A DNA stretch of 64,000 nucleotides from positions 3,968,001-4,032,000 of the forward strand of contig NZ_CP015992.1 of assembly GCF_001708505.1 (NCBI RefSeq), given 5' to 3'. How positions within the stretch are numbered: the first letter of the stretch is position 1; each line of letters starts with the position of its first letter. A program made the position numbers and the translations under genes. Positions 25,746 to 34,096 of this stretch are shown here, piece by piece. The DNA comes from Pseudomonas sp. TCU-HL1 (GTDB taxonomy: Bacteria > Pseudomonadota > Gammaproteobacteria > Pseudomonadales > Pseudomonadaceae). Under the pieces are notes generated by a model. The model ran no database searches. It worked only from the letters and a program-made list of their open reading frames with translations, and was not told where the DNA came from.

Positions 25746-26783
25746 TTATGCACCAGGCTTCGCAACGAAGTGAGGCAACGATGCTGGATACCTTGCAAGC
25801 TTCCATCCTGCGCGACAGAGTTGCTCCATTTCAGTACTGAGTTGGGACAACTCAATCAGAGGATCAGGGTCTTGATTGGCCAGTGGCCTTCTGCTCAACG
25901 GCTCCGCCAGCCTAATCACTGTGATCGCCCCCATACTCGTGGCAAGCTCTTGAAGTGTCAGTCCGGAGACGCGCGTGTTGGCGCCCATTGGAAGGGTATG
26001 CAGCATTTCGTTGCGCATTACGCCAAGCCTACGAAGCCAACCTGGATTCTCCTTGGAGCCTGAGGCCGTGAGCATAAGAGCCACGATGGGCCGGCTCGCG
26101 TGGCTACAATTGATCTCTTTACTGAGCCAGTCCTCTAAGCGCGCTAGGCTGTCAATCCTATCTGGAGCCCCGGCGTGGATCGCAGCCAATCTAGCAAAGT
26201 GATCGCGAGCCGAAGAAAGCTCGGAGGCTAGCGAATGACAATCTGCATAGAGTTCTAGTAGCGCTGCATTTGAGAACCAAGCACCAGGCCTCTTTCGAGC
26301 ACGAAGCGCCCACCTCAACTGATCGTGATACTTTCTCGAAATGTCCCGCAGTCGCAGGCCTGCGAGCTTCAGGCTAACGCTCAGAGATTTCGCGTAAGTA
26401 GCGTATTTGCTATCGCCTGCTTTTTCCGCTTGGTGCCCGACAGCGCTCCAAGAGTCCGCTGCGTTCAGATTGTTGCTTGGATCTCTTCCGCCAGACTCCC
26501 AGACATCCATTGTGGGCGCATCGGCATCAAGCTCATAGCGTACGCATGTGCCGATGAACCGCATGCCGCATTCTTGGGTTGCAAAGTGCAGGTGCGCTTG
26601 CGGGCTCTCAAACACTAGTGCGTCGAAATTCGGATCGTCCGAGATTGGATAAAGCGCCCATCCACGATTCGTGGGGAACCCACGTAGTCCGCCACTAAAA
26701 TAGACCTCTTCAGTGACATAGGACGTACCAACTTCTAGGTCAGTGACTTCAGTGACTTCAGTGGTCAATTGATGCTCCTGCAT
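25746..26783 (-). CDS. Uncharacterised 345-residue island protein
   Basis: I do not recognise this protein. The upstream ATG at 26783 has no ribosome site, but CAGGAG lies 6 nt before an in-frame TTG at 26768, which may be the true start. The N-terminal 120 residues are beta-rich (EEVYFSGGLRGFPTNRGWAL). The remainder is helical and Arg/Leu-rich, with WLRRLGVMRNEMLHTLPMG near residue 260, which resembles HEPN-type RxxxxH motifs (RNEMLH), but a HEPN call is only a suggestion. It lies 3' of the XRE regulator gene on the same strand and is probably controlled by it. Confidence 0.55.
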   Translation of the reverse strand: MQEHQLTTEVTEVTDLEVGTSYVTEEVYFSGGLRGFPTNRGWALYPISDDPNFDALVFESPQAHLHFATQECGMRFIGTCVRYELDADAPTMDVWESGGRDPSNNLNAADSWSAVGHQAEKAGDSKYATYAKSLSVSLKLAGLRLRDISRKYHDQLRWALRARKRPGAWFSNAALLELYADCHSLASELSSARDHFARLAAIHAGAPDRIDSLARLEDWLSKEINCSHASRPIVALMLTASGSKENPGWLRRLGVMRNEMLHTLPMGANTRVSGLTLQELATSMGAITVIRLAEPLSRRPLANQDPDPLIELSQLSTEMEQLCRAGWKLARYPASLPHFVAKPGA

Positions 26784-26847
26784 ATCGCTTGAGGTGGCGG
26801 CGGAAGTTGACCACTACAAGCGCATCGTTGCGGTCAAGTTACCTGCG

Positions 26848-27306
26848 CTACTCAGCTTTAGACCAATACCGCTGAACAGTGCGAAGCCCCAGATCCAAAT
26901 TCCTAGCCACCTCTTCCTTGCTCAGCCCTTCGGTCTGTAACCGCGAGACGGCTGCACGTGTGCTATCCGCTTTCTGCCCTCGGATCCCACGAGCAGCATC
27001 ATCTTGGCTAACAGGCTCAAACCGCCCTGCTTCAAACAACGCCCTGAGCCTTTTGTTGCTCCTATGTATCTGATCTTCGACGGCAAGACCAGATTGGCGC
27101 GCTTCGACAATCAAAAGCAAATCCGCAAGAGCTACACCCATCAGCTCACAGAGTGCAGCAAGCGTATCGAGACGGGGGAGAGTCTGACCGTTCTCAATTT
27201 TGCTTAGGTTTGCTTTGTGGATTCGCTCTGCACACTCAGTGCGCGAGAGTCCTGCTTGGAGCCTGATGTCTCTGAGCACCTGTCCCAGTACTTTTTCGAA
27301 CCTCAT
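26848..27306 (-). CDS. XRE-family helix-turn-helix regulator
   Basis: 152 residues from ATG at 27306; TTG starts up to 27327 are possible. The N-terminal HTH_3 domain is LSRTECAERIHKANLSKIENGQ. A second C-terminal helix-turn-helix of resolvase type follows (GLSKEEVARNLDLGLRTVQR). Upstream lies the inverted repeat GTTAGC-N6-GCTAAC at 27357-27374, a likely operator. It is divergent from the small-gene operon at 27609 and in tandem with the uncharacterised gene downstream. Confidence 0.83.
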   Translation of the reverse strand: MRFEKVLGQVLRDIRLQAGLSRTECAERIHKANLSKIENGQTLPRLDTLAALCELMGVALADLLLIVEARQSGLAVEDQIHRSNKRLRALFEAGRFEPVSQDDAARGIRGQKADSTRAAVSRLQTEGLSKEEVARNLDLGLRTVQRYWSKAE

Positions 27307-27356
27307 ATTCTTTGCGCTCAAAGACAAGGATCAAACCAGCTTTGACGCGCCGCATC

Positions 27357-27374
27357 GTTAGCTATTATGCTAAC
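27357..27374. promoter_or_regulatory. Palindromic operator candidate of the XRE regulator
   Basis: Perfect inverted repeat GTTAGC-TATTAT-GCTAAC located 51 bp upstream of the XRE start codon, in the divergent control region. A looser AGCATCATAGC copy follows at about 27384. Confidence 0.55.
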
Positions 27375-27446
27375 CATGTGGCGAGCATCATAGCAGCAAG
27401 CCTGTCAATACATGCCAATTGAAATTTTTGGCGCCAGGCAATCAGG

Positions 27447-27474
27447 CAGCCAGCCAGCCAGCCAGCCAGCCAGC
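27447..27474 (+). repeat. Tetranucleotide repeat (CAGC)7
   Basis: Seven perfect tandem CAGC units in the 5' region of the 27609 operon, between it and the XRE regulator. Removing or adding a unit does not fuse any frame through to the 27609 gene, since a stop lies at 27537, so coding phase variation is unlikely. A change in promoter or leader length is possible. Confidence 0.85.
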
Positions 27475-27608
27475 GGAACGCCTACGGCGAGGCCAAGCCA
27501 ACCGAGTCCGAAAAAGCAATGCCCAACTTGTGCTCCTAGCACCAAAGGTTACGACTTGCCCGTGGGACGACGTAGCAACTGAACAAATATTTGAAGCGGA
27601 GAAACACG

Positions 27609-28055
27609 ATGGCTGCCCAAGCAGGACATATAGACTTTGAGTTCAGGTCGGAAAGCGCAGGCCTCTGGTGCCTCAACAAAATAGGCAGCGAGCGATGGAT
27701 GAGCATCACGCTTGCGAGCATGGAAACTAATGGCGTTGTAAACACCATCGCTACAAATGATCCAGAGATCATCAAACGAACCCTTAATGCCCCTGGCGAA
27801 GGGCTTTACATCCGCAGTTTCCAGACGGTCGTTAGCTGCAACTTTCCCGACAACAAAGGAATTGCCGTCGCGGATGTCCTGAAATTCATCGAAGAGCGAA
27901 CTAAACGTGGCGAGTTACTTCACCTCGTCCACACCAAGTTTGGTTGCTATCAATTCGGCGGCCCTTCCAAGGTCATGTCCAGTCAAGTTCAGATGGGGTC
28001 TGATGTAGTGCTCTACACCGCCGAGTCTCCGGCGCGCCGCTATTACGGGGGCTGA
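27609..28055 (+). CDS. Uncharacterised 148-residue island protein
   Basis: Start ATG at 27609 with GCGGAGA about 7 nt upstream. I do not recognise the family. It appears to be an alpha/beta soluble protein (LWCLNKIGSERWMSITLASM, GEGLYIRSFQTVVSCNF) without signal or membrane segments. First of three closely spaced small genes, the next starting 3 bp after its stop. Confidence 0.6.
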   Translation: MAAQAGHIDFEFRSESAGLWCLNKIGSERWMSITLASMETNGVVNTIATNDPEIIKRTLNAPGEGLYIRSFQTVVSCNFPDNKGIAVADVLKFIEERTKRGELLHLVHTKFGCYQFGGPSKVMSSQVQMGSDVVLYTAESPARRYYGG

Positions 28056-28058
28056 GCG

Positions 28059-28457
28059 ATGAAAGAATTGCATGAGATAACCGATCTGCTCTACGGCGAT
28101 GGAAAACCAATGTCTGGATCCAAGGTCGGTCAGGATGAGGCTGTGCGGATTGTCCGTGAGCGCCACCCCTATGCAGAATACTGCCTAGTTTCCAATTGGA
28201 GATGGCTCGATTTAGATGTAACTCAAGAGCAACGAGACGAACTAGTTAGAACCAACCGGCAGCCAGTCGTCATCTACGCACACACCGTGATTTACGACAG
28301 TCAGCGTAAGTGGGATGTTGGCGACTTTGTACGCACAAGTTATCTCCATAAATTCGAAGACGACTTCATCTTCCAGACACTAAATACGATTTACATCCTG
28401 ATCGGCGATGGCATCAGAACAAAAACTTCCCTTGAGAACCTTGGGCGTATTTTTTGA
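28059..28457 (+). CDS. DUF6957-like small protein
   Basis: 132 residues. The pattern CLVSNWRWLDLDV, QPVVIYAHTVIYDS, VGDFVRTSYL and FQTLNTIYILIGDG matches my memory of the DUF6957 family of small proteins in Pseudomonas mobile elements. Function unknown. It begins 3 bp after the preceding stop and overlaps the next start (TGATG), so it sits mid-operon. Confidence 0.65.
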   Translation: MKELHEITDLLYGDGKPMSGSKVGQDEAVRIVRERHPYAEYCLVSNWRWLDLDVTQEQRDELVRTNRQPVVIYAHTVIYDSQRKWDVGDFVRTSYLHKFEDDFIFQTLNTIYILIGDGIRTKTSLENLGRIF

Positions 28458-28813
28458 TGCCAATGGACGAACTGTCGAGACGCACCAAGCTAAGCCTTAT
28501 CAAAGCACAAAACGCCAATTTTTCTTGGCGCGTCACAGGATATTTGACTGATGTCCATATTTTCGCAAGATCTGGCGTGGGTCGGGTTTTCAGCCATCGC
28601 AGCTCACGGAAAGTATTCAAAGAAGGGACAACAATTCGCACGTCTGATGTAATTCACCTTCATCAAGATAACGGTTTTTGGGTACTACATACCACGAGCG
28701 GCAGCTTCTATGTCATCGCGACTTTTGAACGCAAAATCGGCTGGTATTCGCTGATGCAGTTCAGGGCTTCTGGGGAAGCTAAGTTGCGCTTGCCTTGGCT
28801 CCTATTGAATTAA
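28457..28813 (+). CDS. Uncharacterised 118-residue island protein
   Basis: ATG at 28457 overlaps the preceding stop (TGATG); a second ATG two codons later is equally possible. Beta-rich with no family I recognise. The segment SHRSSRKVFKEGTTIRTSDV followed by VLHTTSGSFYVIATF suggests a small beta-barrel. Third gene of the operon. Confidence 0.55.
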   Translation: MPMDELSRRTKLSLIKAQNANFSWRVTGYLTDVHIFARSGVGRVFSHRSSRKVFKEGTTIRTSDVIHLHQDNGFWVLHTTSGSFYVIATFERKIGWYSLMQFRASGEAKLRLPWLLLN

Positions 28814-28960
28814 CTTCTGCTGCTTGTGAAAAGCAGATTTACCTGCCAAGACCTTGGTAAAGCCTGACTGATATCAGATTATGTTCATTCATGCTTATGT
28901 ACGCACCGCAAAGAGTCGTCTAAGATTCCTCTGTGTGTTCACTACCAGGGCGATGCATCA

Positions 28961-29266
28961 ATGCCGACGATAGCCGAACAGTATCAGATCCTCGCGAAGA
29001 TGATTGAGAACTTATGCGAACTCAAGAAGGAGTACTATTACCTTTGGCATTACACATGTGGGAAGTCAGTACCGGATGATTATCGAAAAGCAGTGGATGG
29101 CTTGATGGAAAAGGCCAAAAGCGAGTGCGAACGTTGGGCTCACCCTGCTCCGGAAGTTTTATATTGGGAGGTTTGGCAGGCCTTCTATCGTGTTGATACG
29201 CCATTGGATACGGAAGCGATAAGACGTGTTTTACGCAAGAAATTAGAGATCGAGCTTGAAGTGTGA
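28961..29266 (+). CDS. Uncharacterised 101-residue helical protein
   Basis: Starts at ATG 28961 with GCGATG-like pairing only. The protein is helical and rich in Trp, Tyr and charged residues (LCELKKEYYYLWHYTCGK). No recognised family. It stands alone, about 150 bp after the three-gene unit. Confidence 0.5.
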   Translation: MPTIAEQYQILAKMIENLCELKKEYYYLWHYTCGKSVPDDYRKAVDGLMEKAKSECERWAHPAPEVLYWEVWQAFYRVDTPLDTEAIRRVLRKKLEIELEV

Positions 29267-29458
29267 AATCTTGTATCTACATGGGGTGGATTCTTCCCGC
29301 TTGCTATTTTGCTGGCACTTGGATAATACGCAGCTGGCCACGTCCTTCTCGCTAATTAATCTGGTCAACAACTGCCATCAACCGCTTAGCGCCATGCCTT
29401 GCTTTGGGCACCAAAAGATCTGGCGTCCACTCACCACACTGGGTTGTTGTGTCAGGCC

Positions 29459-30175
29459 TTAAAACTCTGTAAGCACTGAACCATTCAGCTCCTCACGCAA
29501 CGGTCGCCATTGCGGCAAATGCAGATCGAGGAGGGCTGTGAAACGGTCGTTGTGATGCCGCTCATGCAGGTGAGCCAGTTCATGCACCAGGATGTACTCC
29601 AGGCATTGCACGGGCTTCTTGGCCAGTTCAAGGTTGAGCCAGATGCGGCGCGCTTCGATGTTGCAGGTGCCCCACTTGGTCTTCATCCGCTTGATGCCCC
29701 AGGCGCGCGCTTCAACCCCTAACTTAGGCTGCCATTTTTCCAGCAGCTCCGGCACCAGGCGCTTCAACTCGGCCCGGTAGAAGTCGTGCAGCACCTGTTC
29801 GCGGCGTTCGACTGTTGTGTCAGGGCGCACAAACAGATCCATAGTGGCTGTTCCACGCAGGGCGATGCGTAATGCCCCCGTGGTTTCGTGAACGCGCAGG
29901 CGGTAGCGTCGGCCTAGAAAGTAATGGCTTTCACCACTGACCATGCGCCGCTGTGATTGTCGGGGCTGGGCCTGGAACTTCGCGCGTTGGCGTTTGATCC
30001 AGCCGAGCTTGCCCACGACAGCCAAGCGCACCGCTTCATCGTCGACTGCCAGTGGAGCTGCCACACGCACACGGCCCTGCGGCGGATAAACGCCAAGGTG
30101 CAGGTTTTTGATCGGCTTGCGCACGACCTCCACGGTCAAACCGCTGACCGTGATGTTGCGGGACTCAATACTCAT
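29459..30175 (-). CDS. YgjP/SprT-like zinc metallopeptidase of the hsd operon
   Basis: 238 residues from ATG at 30175, which overlaps the hsdR stop by 11 nt, so it is the last gene of the restriction-modification operon. The zinc motif is HELAHLHERHHNDRF (HExxH plus a downstream His), preceded by KTKWGTCNIEARRIWLNLEL as in YgjP (DUF45, M48-like) proteins. Such genes are often attached to type I systems; the substrate is unknown. A diverged C-terminal remnant of a second copy lies upstream of hsdM (37862-38046). Confidence 0.88.
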   Translation of the reverse strand: MSIESRNITVSGLTVEVVRKPIKNLHLGVYPPQGRVRVAAPLAVDDEAVRLAVVGKLGWIKRQRAKFQAQPRQSQRRMVSGESHYFLGRRYRLRVHETTGALRIALRGTATMDLFVRPDTTVERREQVLHDFYRAELKRLVPELLEKWQPKLGVEARAWGIKRMKTKWGTCNIEARRIWLNLELAKKPVQCLEYILVHELAHLHERHHNDRFTALLDLHLPQWRPLREELNGSVLTEF

Positions 30176-33100
30176 GCTGATGCTTGACCAGTTCCAGCAA
30201 GGTTTCCAGCCGCTCGTTGTCCGAGCCGGCTTGGTAGTCGCCCTGGATTTCGGCAACATCCTTGCCCCATTGATCCAATACCTGCTTGATCGCCAGGCGC
30301 ACGCGTTTGATCTTCATGGCATTGGCGCGCCAGTCGTCCTGCCGGCTATCCAGCACGGCGGCATCTACAGCCAATGCCAGGCCAGCGTTCTGGCCAAGGT
30401 TGTCATACAGCGCCTTGCGAGCGTTGCTGTTGATCGAGCCAGGGTAGCTGTTGGCGCTGGTGGGGTTCTTCGCCTGTTTGGTCAGTTCCACCACCTCGGC
30501 CAGATATTCCTGGTAGCTGATGGCGTCCTCTTTGCGTTTGGCGATCAGGGCATCGAGCAGCGAGGACATAGTTTCGTAGTACTTCGGGTTGATCGGAGAC
30601 TCGTCGATAATCAACTTGCGCACGTTGTTCTCGATGGTTTCGGCGACCGCTTCCTGGCTTTCGCGGATGCCCTTGGGCAGTGCGTCGATGGCACCCACGC
30701 CGCGCTCGACGATCAGCTCAATCAGCGACATATCGTCGAAGGCGGAGATCTTCTCGCTATCTTCGGCGCGGATGTAGGTGTCGATCAAAAAGCGCATGTC
30801 CGGCTCGTAAGCCTTGAGGTCGATGTAGTCGCCGCTGGCGAGCTTCACCTCATCACGCACTTTGGAGAAGTGATCGACCTCGGCCTGGATCTCGGCGATT
30901 TCTTTAGGGCTGTAACCCGCCTCTTCAAGCTCGTTGGCGATATTGCCGAAGCAACGGATCAGCGCCGAGGTCATTTTGTATAGGTTCAGGCGCTTGGGCT
31001 CATTAGCCTTGAGCTGCTCGGCGTTGCCAGAGTCGGTGCCGCAGAAGAAGCGCAGATAAGCCGGCGTATCCTTCGGTTGCTCTACCGGCTCGCAAAGCGC
31101 CTTTATCGCCTCGCGAGCATCTTCCAGGTCGTCTTGAGCCTTGCTCAGCCGGTCTCCCAAAAGACCAGCCACATCGGCCTCGTCGTAACCGTCCAGCGCG
31201 CCGCTGGTGTAGTCGCCAATGGCACCTTCCAGCTGCTTGAACAGGTCTTTGTAGTCGATGATGTAGCCGTACTGCTTGTCCTCACCATCCAGGCGGTTGA
31301 CCCGGCAGATGGCCTGGAACAGGCCGTGGTCGCGCATCTGTTTGTCGATATACAGGTAGGTCGCTGAAGGCGCGTCGAAGCCGGTCAGCAGCTTGTCCAC
31401 CACGATAAGCAGGCGCATCTGCCCCGGCTCTTTGATGAAGCGCTGTTTCACTTCCTTCTCGAAGGTCTCCGGGTCTTTGTCGCCCAGCATCTGGTTGTAG
31501 ATGGCGTACTGACGCAGCTTCTCGGTCAGCCCTTCACCGGTGGCCTCGCCCTTGATGTCAGCAGGCGATGGCTTGTAGCTAGTGACGATGGCGCACTTGT
31601 CACCCATGCCCGCTTTGCTGAATAGCTCGTAGCACTTACAGGCTTCGAAGATGCTGCTGGTTACCAACATGGCATTGCCTCGGCCATCGGCCAGGCGCTG
31701 CTTTGTGGCTATATCCAGCAGGATGTCGGCGACGATCTTCTCCAGTCGCGACTGGCTCGACAGTACCTTCTGCAAGGTGCCCCAGCGCTGCTTAAGCTGC
31801 GCCTTGGCCAGGTCATTTAGACCCTTGGTTTTGGCCTCAAACCACTGATCGATCTTCTTCTGCGACGTGATGTTCTGATCAATATCTCGGGCTTCGTAAC
31901 GCAGGTCGAGCACCACGCCATCGGCCACGGCCTCATTAAATTTGTAGGTGTGGATGTAGCGGCCAAACACCTCAATGCTCTTCTGCTTATCGGCCTTGAG
32001 CAGCGGCGTGCCGGTAAAGCCGATAAACACCGCATTGGGCAGGATGAGCTTCATGGCTTTGTGCAGCTCGCCGGACTGGGTGCGGTGGCACTCATCGACG
32101 AACACATAGAGATCGCCCTTGGCGCGAAAGTCCGGCGGCAGGCTCTTGCGTAGCTCTTCTACAAAACCTTCCACGTCGGCATCTTCGCGGGCACCGAACT
32201 TATGGATCAGCGAGCACAGCAACCAGGGCGAAGGCTGGTTGAGCTTGTCGATCAGATCAGCACCGCTGGTGGTACGCACGATCTGTTCATTGACGCCGGT
32301 AAACACCTTCTCAATCTGCTCATCCAGCTCGGTGCGGTCGGTGATAATCAGCACCCGCGAGTCTTGAATGTTTTCCCGAATCCACTTGGTCAGCCAGACC
32401 ATGGTCAAGGATTTACCCGAGCCCTGGGTGTGCCAGATGATCCCGCCCTCGCGCCGACGTAGGTAGCGCTGCGCCTCGCGGATGCCGAAGTACTGGTTAT
32501 GCCGGCAGAGCTTTTTCACCCCGCTGTCGAACACGATGTAGTCGTGGATCAGCTCCAGAAAGCGCGTCTTGTTGCACAGCTGAAGCAGATGCCGATCCAG
32601 CAGATTGTCGGCAGCGGCGCTGTCCGCGTGTTCCTCTTTCCAGGTCAGGTAGTACTTCTCGCCGGTCTGGATGGTTCCATAACGCAGGCCCTGGGTATCG
32701 TTGCCGGCCATCACGTACTGCATGGTGGAGAAGAACGGCTGGATAAATTCGGCTTTCTGGTTATCCAGGTTCTGCCGGATGCCCTCGTTCACCGCGACCT
32801 TGGAGCGCTTCAGCTCCAACACACCTAGGGCAATGCCATTCACATAAAGCACGATATCAGGGCGCTTGGTATTGGCCTTGGCATCAGCACCTTTGATGGT
32901 GACTTCTTCGGCAATCGCGAAGTGGTTGTGATCAGGCTGCTTCCAGTCGATCAGCCACACCGTCTGGGTGTTCTCACCCACCTCCGGCTTGATCTTCACC
33001 CCATAGCGCAGCAGCTCGTACACCGCTTTGTTGCGGTCATACAGGCCCTTGCTGGAGTCATTGGCGGCCTTGTTCAGCTCGAAGATGGCCCGGCTAGCCA

Positions 33101-33272
33101 GATTCGCCTCGACGCTCCGCTCTGCCAGCCAGCCGCGCAAAAGGTCTGGCTCAATATTGGCGTTGTTTGGGCGTTCGACCCAATCGCCGAGGTGTTCATA
33201 GCCAAGCGCCTGCTGAAACAGCTTGGCGACGCGTTGCTGGGTCTTTTTTTCGATCTGGCCGACAGTGCTCAT
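30165..33272 (-). CDS. hsdR: Type I restriction endonuclease subunit R
   Basis: 1035 residues from ATG at 33272; a longer form from 33308 is possible but atypical. The N-terminal nuclease motif (PDIVLYVNGIALGVLELKR) is of PD-(D/E)xK type. Superfamily 2 helicase motifs follow: HTQGSGKSLTM (Walker A, about 277), FVDECHRTQSGE (DECH, about 392) and FTGTPLL. It translocates DNA and cuts unmodified DNA in complex with HsdM and HsdS. Reads in the operon hsdM-hsdS-cyclase-like-hsdR-metallopeptidase. Confidence 0.95.
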   Translation of the reverse strand: MSTVGQIEKKTQQRVAKLFQQALGYEHLGDWVERPNNANIEPDLLRGWLAERSVEANLASRAIFELNKAANDSSKGLYDRNKAVYELLRYGVKIKPEVGENTQTVWLIDWKQPDHNHFAIAEEVTIKGADAKANTKRPDIVLYVNGIALGVLELKRSKVAVNEGIRQNLDNQKAEFIQPFFSTMQYVMAGNDTQGLRYGTIQTGEKYYLTWKEEHADSAAADNLLDRHLLQLCNKTRFLELIHDYIVFDSGVKKLCRHNQYFGIREAQRYLRRREGGIIWHTQGSGKSLTMVWLTKWIRENIQDSRVLIITDRTELDEQIEKVFTGVNEQIVRTTSGADLIDKLNQPSPWLLCSLIHKFGAREDADVEGFVEELRKSLPPDFRAKGDLYVFVDECHRTQSGELHKAMKLILPNAVFIGFTGTPLLKADKQKSIEVFGRYIHTYKFNEAVADGVVLDLRYEARDIDQNITSQKKIDQWFEAKTKGLNDLAKAQLKQRWGTLQKVLSSQSRLEKIVADILLDIATKQRLADGRGNAMLVTSSIFEACKCYELFSKAGMGDKCAIVTSYKPSPADIKGEATGEGLTEKLRQYAIYNQMLGDKDPETFEKEVKQRFIKEPGQMRLLIVVDKLLTGFDAPSATYLYIDKQMRDHGLFQAICRVNRLDGEDKQYGYIIDYKDLFKQLEGAIGDYTSGALDGYDEADVAGLLGDRLSKAQDDLEDAREAIKALCEPVEQPKDTPAYLRFFCGTDSGNAEQLKANEPKRLNLYKMTSALIRCFGNIANELEEAGYSPKEIAEIQAEVDHFSKVRDEVKLASGDYIDLKAYEPDMRFLIDTYIRAEDSEKISAFDDMSLIELIVERGVGAIDALPKGIRESQEAVAETIENNVRKLIIDESPINPKYYETMSSLLDALIAKRKEDAISYQEYLAEVVELTKQAKNPTSANSYPGSINSNARKALYDNLGQNAGLALAVDAAVLDSRQDDWRANAMKIKRVRLAIKQVLDQWGKDVAEIQGDYQAGSDNERLETLLELVKHQHEY

Positions 33273-33304
33273 GCGTCCAATTTGCTCCGAGTATTTTCTG
33301 GCGA

Positions 33305-34096
33305 TCACGAACTGATTTTACAGGCCCAATCGTAAAGTTCTGGGCCGAATATCGTTTTAATAAATGAGTCCGTTGCAAGGTATTTTTGTGCAATCCTGCC
33401 CTTCGGCTCTGGTTCTGTTAAATATTTTTCGGTGGCGTTCTTTAAGAACCTGAATGCTTTGATTTCATTGGGAAAGTCGGGCTGATCCCACTCTAGATAA
33501 GGTGCGTCAATTTCGCCCATTAAGTCGTACATGTGCCAGCCACGGATTTTTATGAACGGATTTAGCAAAAGTACTTGGTCAGCTTCGCGCATGAGCCATG
33601 CTTTCTCACTTTGAAACGCGGAGATGGCTCCTGGATTTTGTTCTTCAAATGGCTGCCATGCGGATGGAAGTATGGTTATTCCAATCCAGTTCTCTGCTTG
33701 CTCGGCTTCATGTGCCTCTACCAAAGCAGTACCAAAGTAGACCTGATGTTTGTCAGATTTGTCATTGTGAACCTCAAATGAACCAAAGCTAATTGCGCCT
33801 CTTGCGGGTATTCCTTCTGCTAGAAGAGTAGTCAGAATGAAAGAGCCGATTGCGTAAGAATCCAAAAATGCCCAATCGCCATACCCCTGCGGCTCTTGAT
33901 AGAAAAGAAAAGTGTCGGAGAAGTAGATTGTTTTGAAGGCGCCGTTTAATTTTTCCCAACGATTGAATGCATCAAGCGCTTTATTTATAACGTTTAATAT
34001 CTCATCGCTACCTTTAGTGCGCACAAGTCGGCTAAACCCTAGAATATCTATGAGTAGCAAGTACCGTCCTAGACTCGTTGGCTCCTGCCGGCTCAT
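33305..34096 (-). CDS. Class III nucleotide-cyclase-like protein inside the hsd operon
   Basis: 263 residues; its ATG overlaps the hsdS stop (ATGA). It has the outline of a class III cyclase catalytic domain: RYLLLIDILGFSRLV (metal Asp about 17), TIYFSDTFLFY (second Asp about 61), ARGAISFGSF and YFGTALVEAHEAEQ. Both metal aspartates are kept. The Pycsar cyclase PycC has this fold, but no effector gene of the usual kind (PycTM or PycTIR) is adjacent. It may be a regulator, a degenerate cyclase or an unrecognised signalling component coupled to restriction. Its nucleotide is unknown. Confidence 0.65.
   Translation of the reverse strand: MSRQEPTSLGRYLLLIDILGFSRLVRTKGSDEILNVINKALDAFNRWEKLNGAFKTIYFSDTFLFYQEPQGYGDWAFLDSYAIGSFILTTLLAEGIPARGAISFGSFEVHNDKSDKHQVYFGTALVEAHEAEQAENWIGITILPSAWQPFEEQNPGAISAFQSEKAWLMREADQVLLLNPFIKIRGWHMYDLMGEIDAPYLEWDQPDFPNEIKAFRFLKNATEKYLTEPEPKGRIAQKYLATDSFIKTIFGPELYDWACKISS

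Noticed and set aside
27447..27474. Possible coding phase-variation switch at the CAGC repeat
   Set aside because: Checked the frame that would read into the 27609 gene after loss of one unit: a stop codon at 27537 blocks it.
27447..27474. CRISPR-like array
   Set aside because: Units are 4 bp and contiguous, without spacers. No CRISPR array was noticed in the window.
33305..34096. Complete Pycsar system
   Set aside because: Only a cyclase-like gene is present; no PycTM or PycTIR effector next to it.
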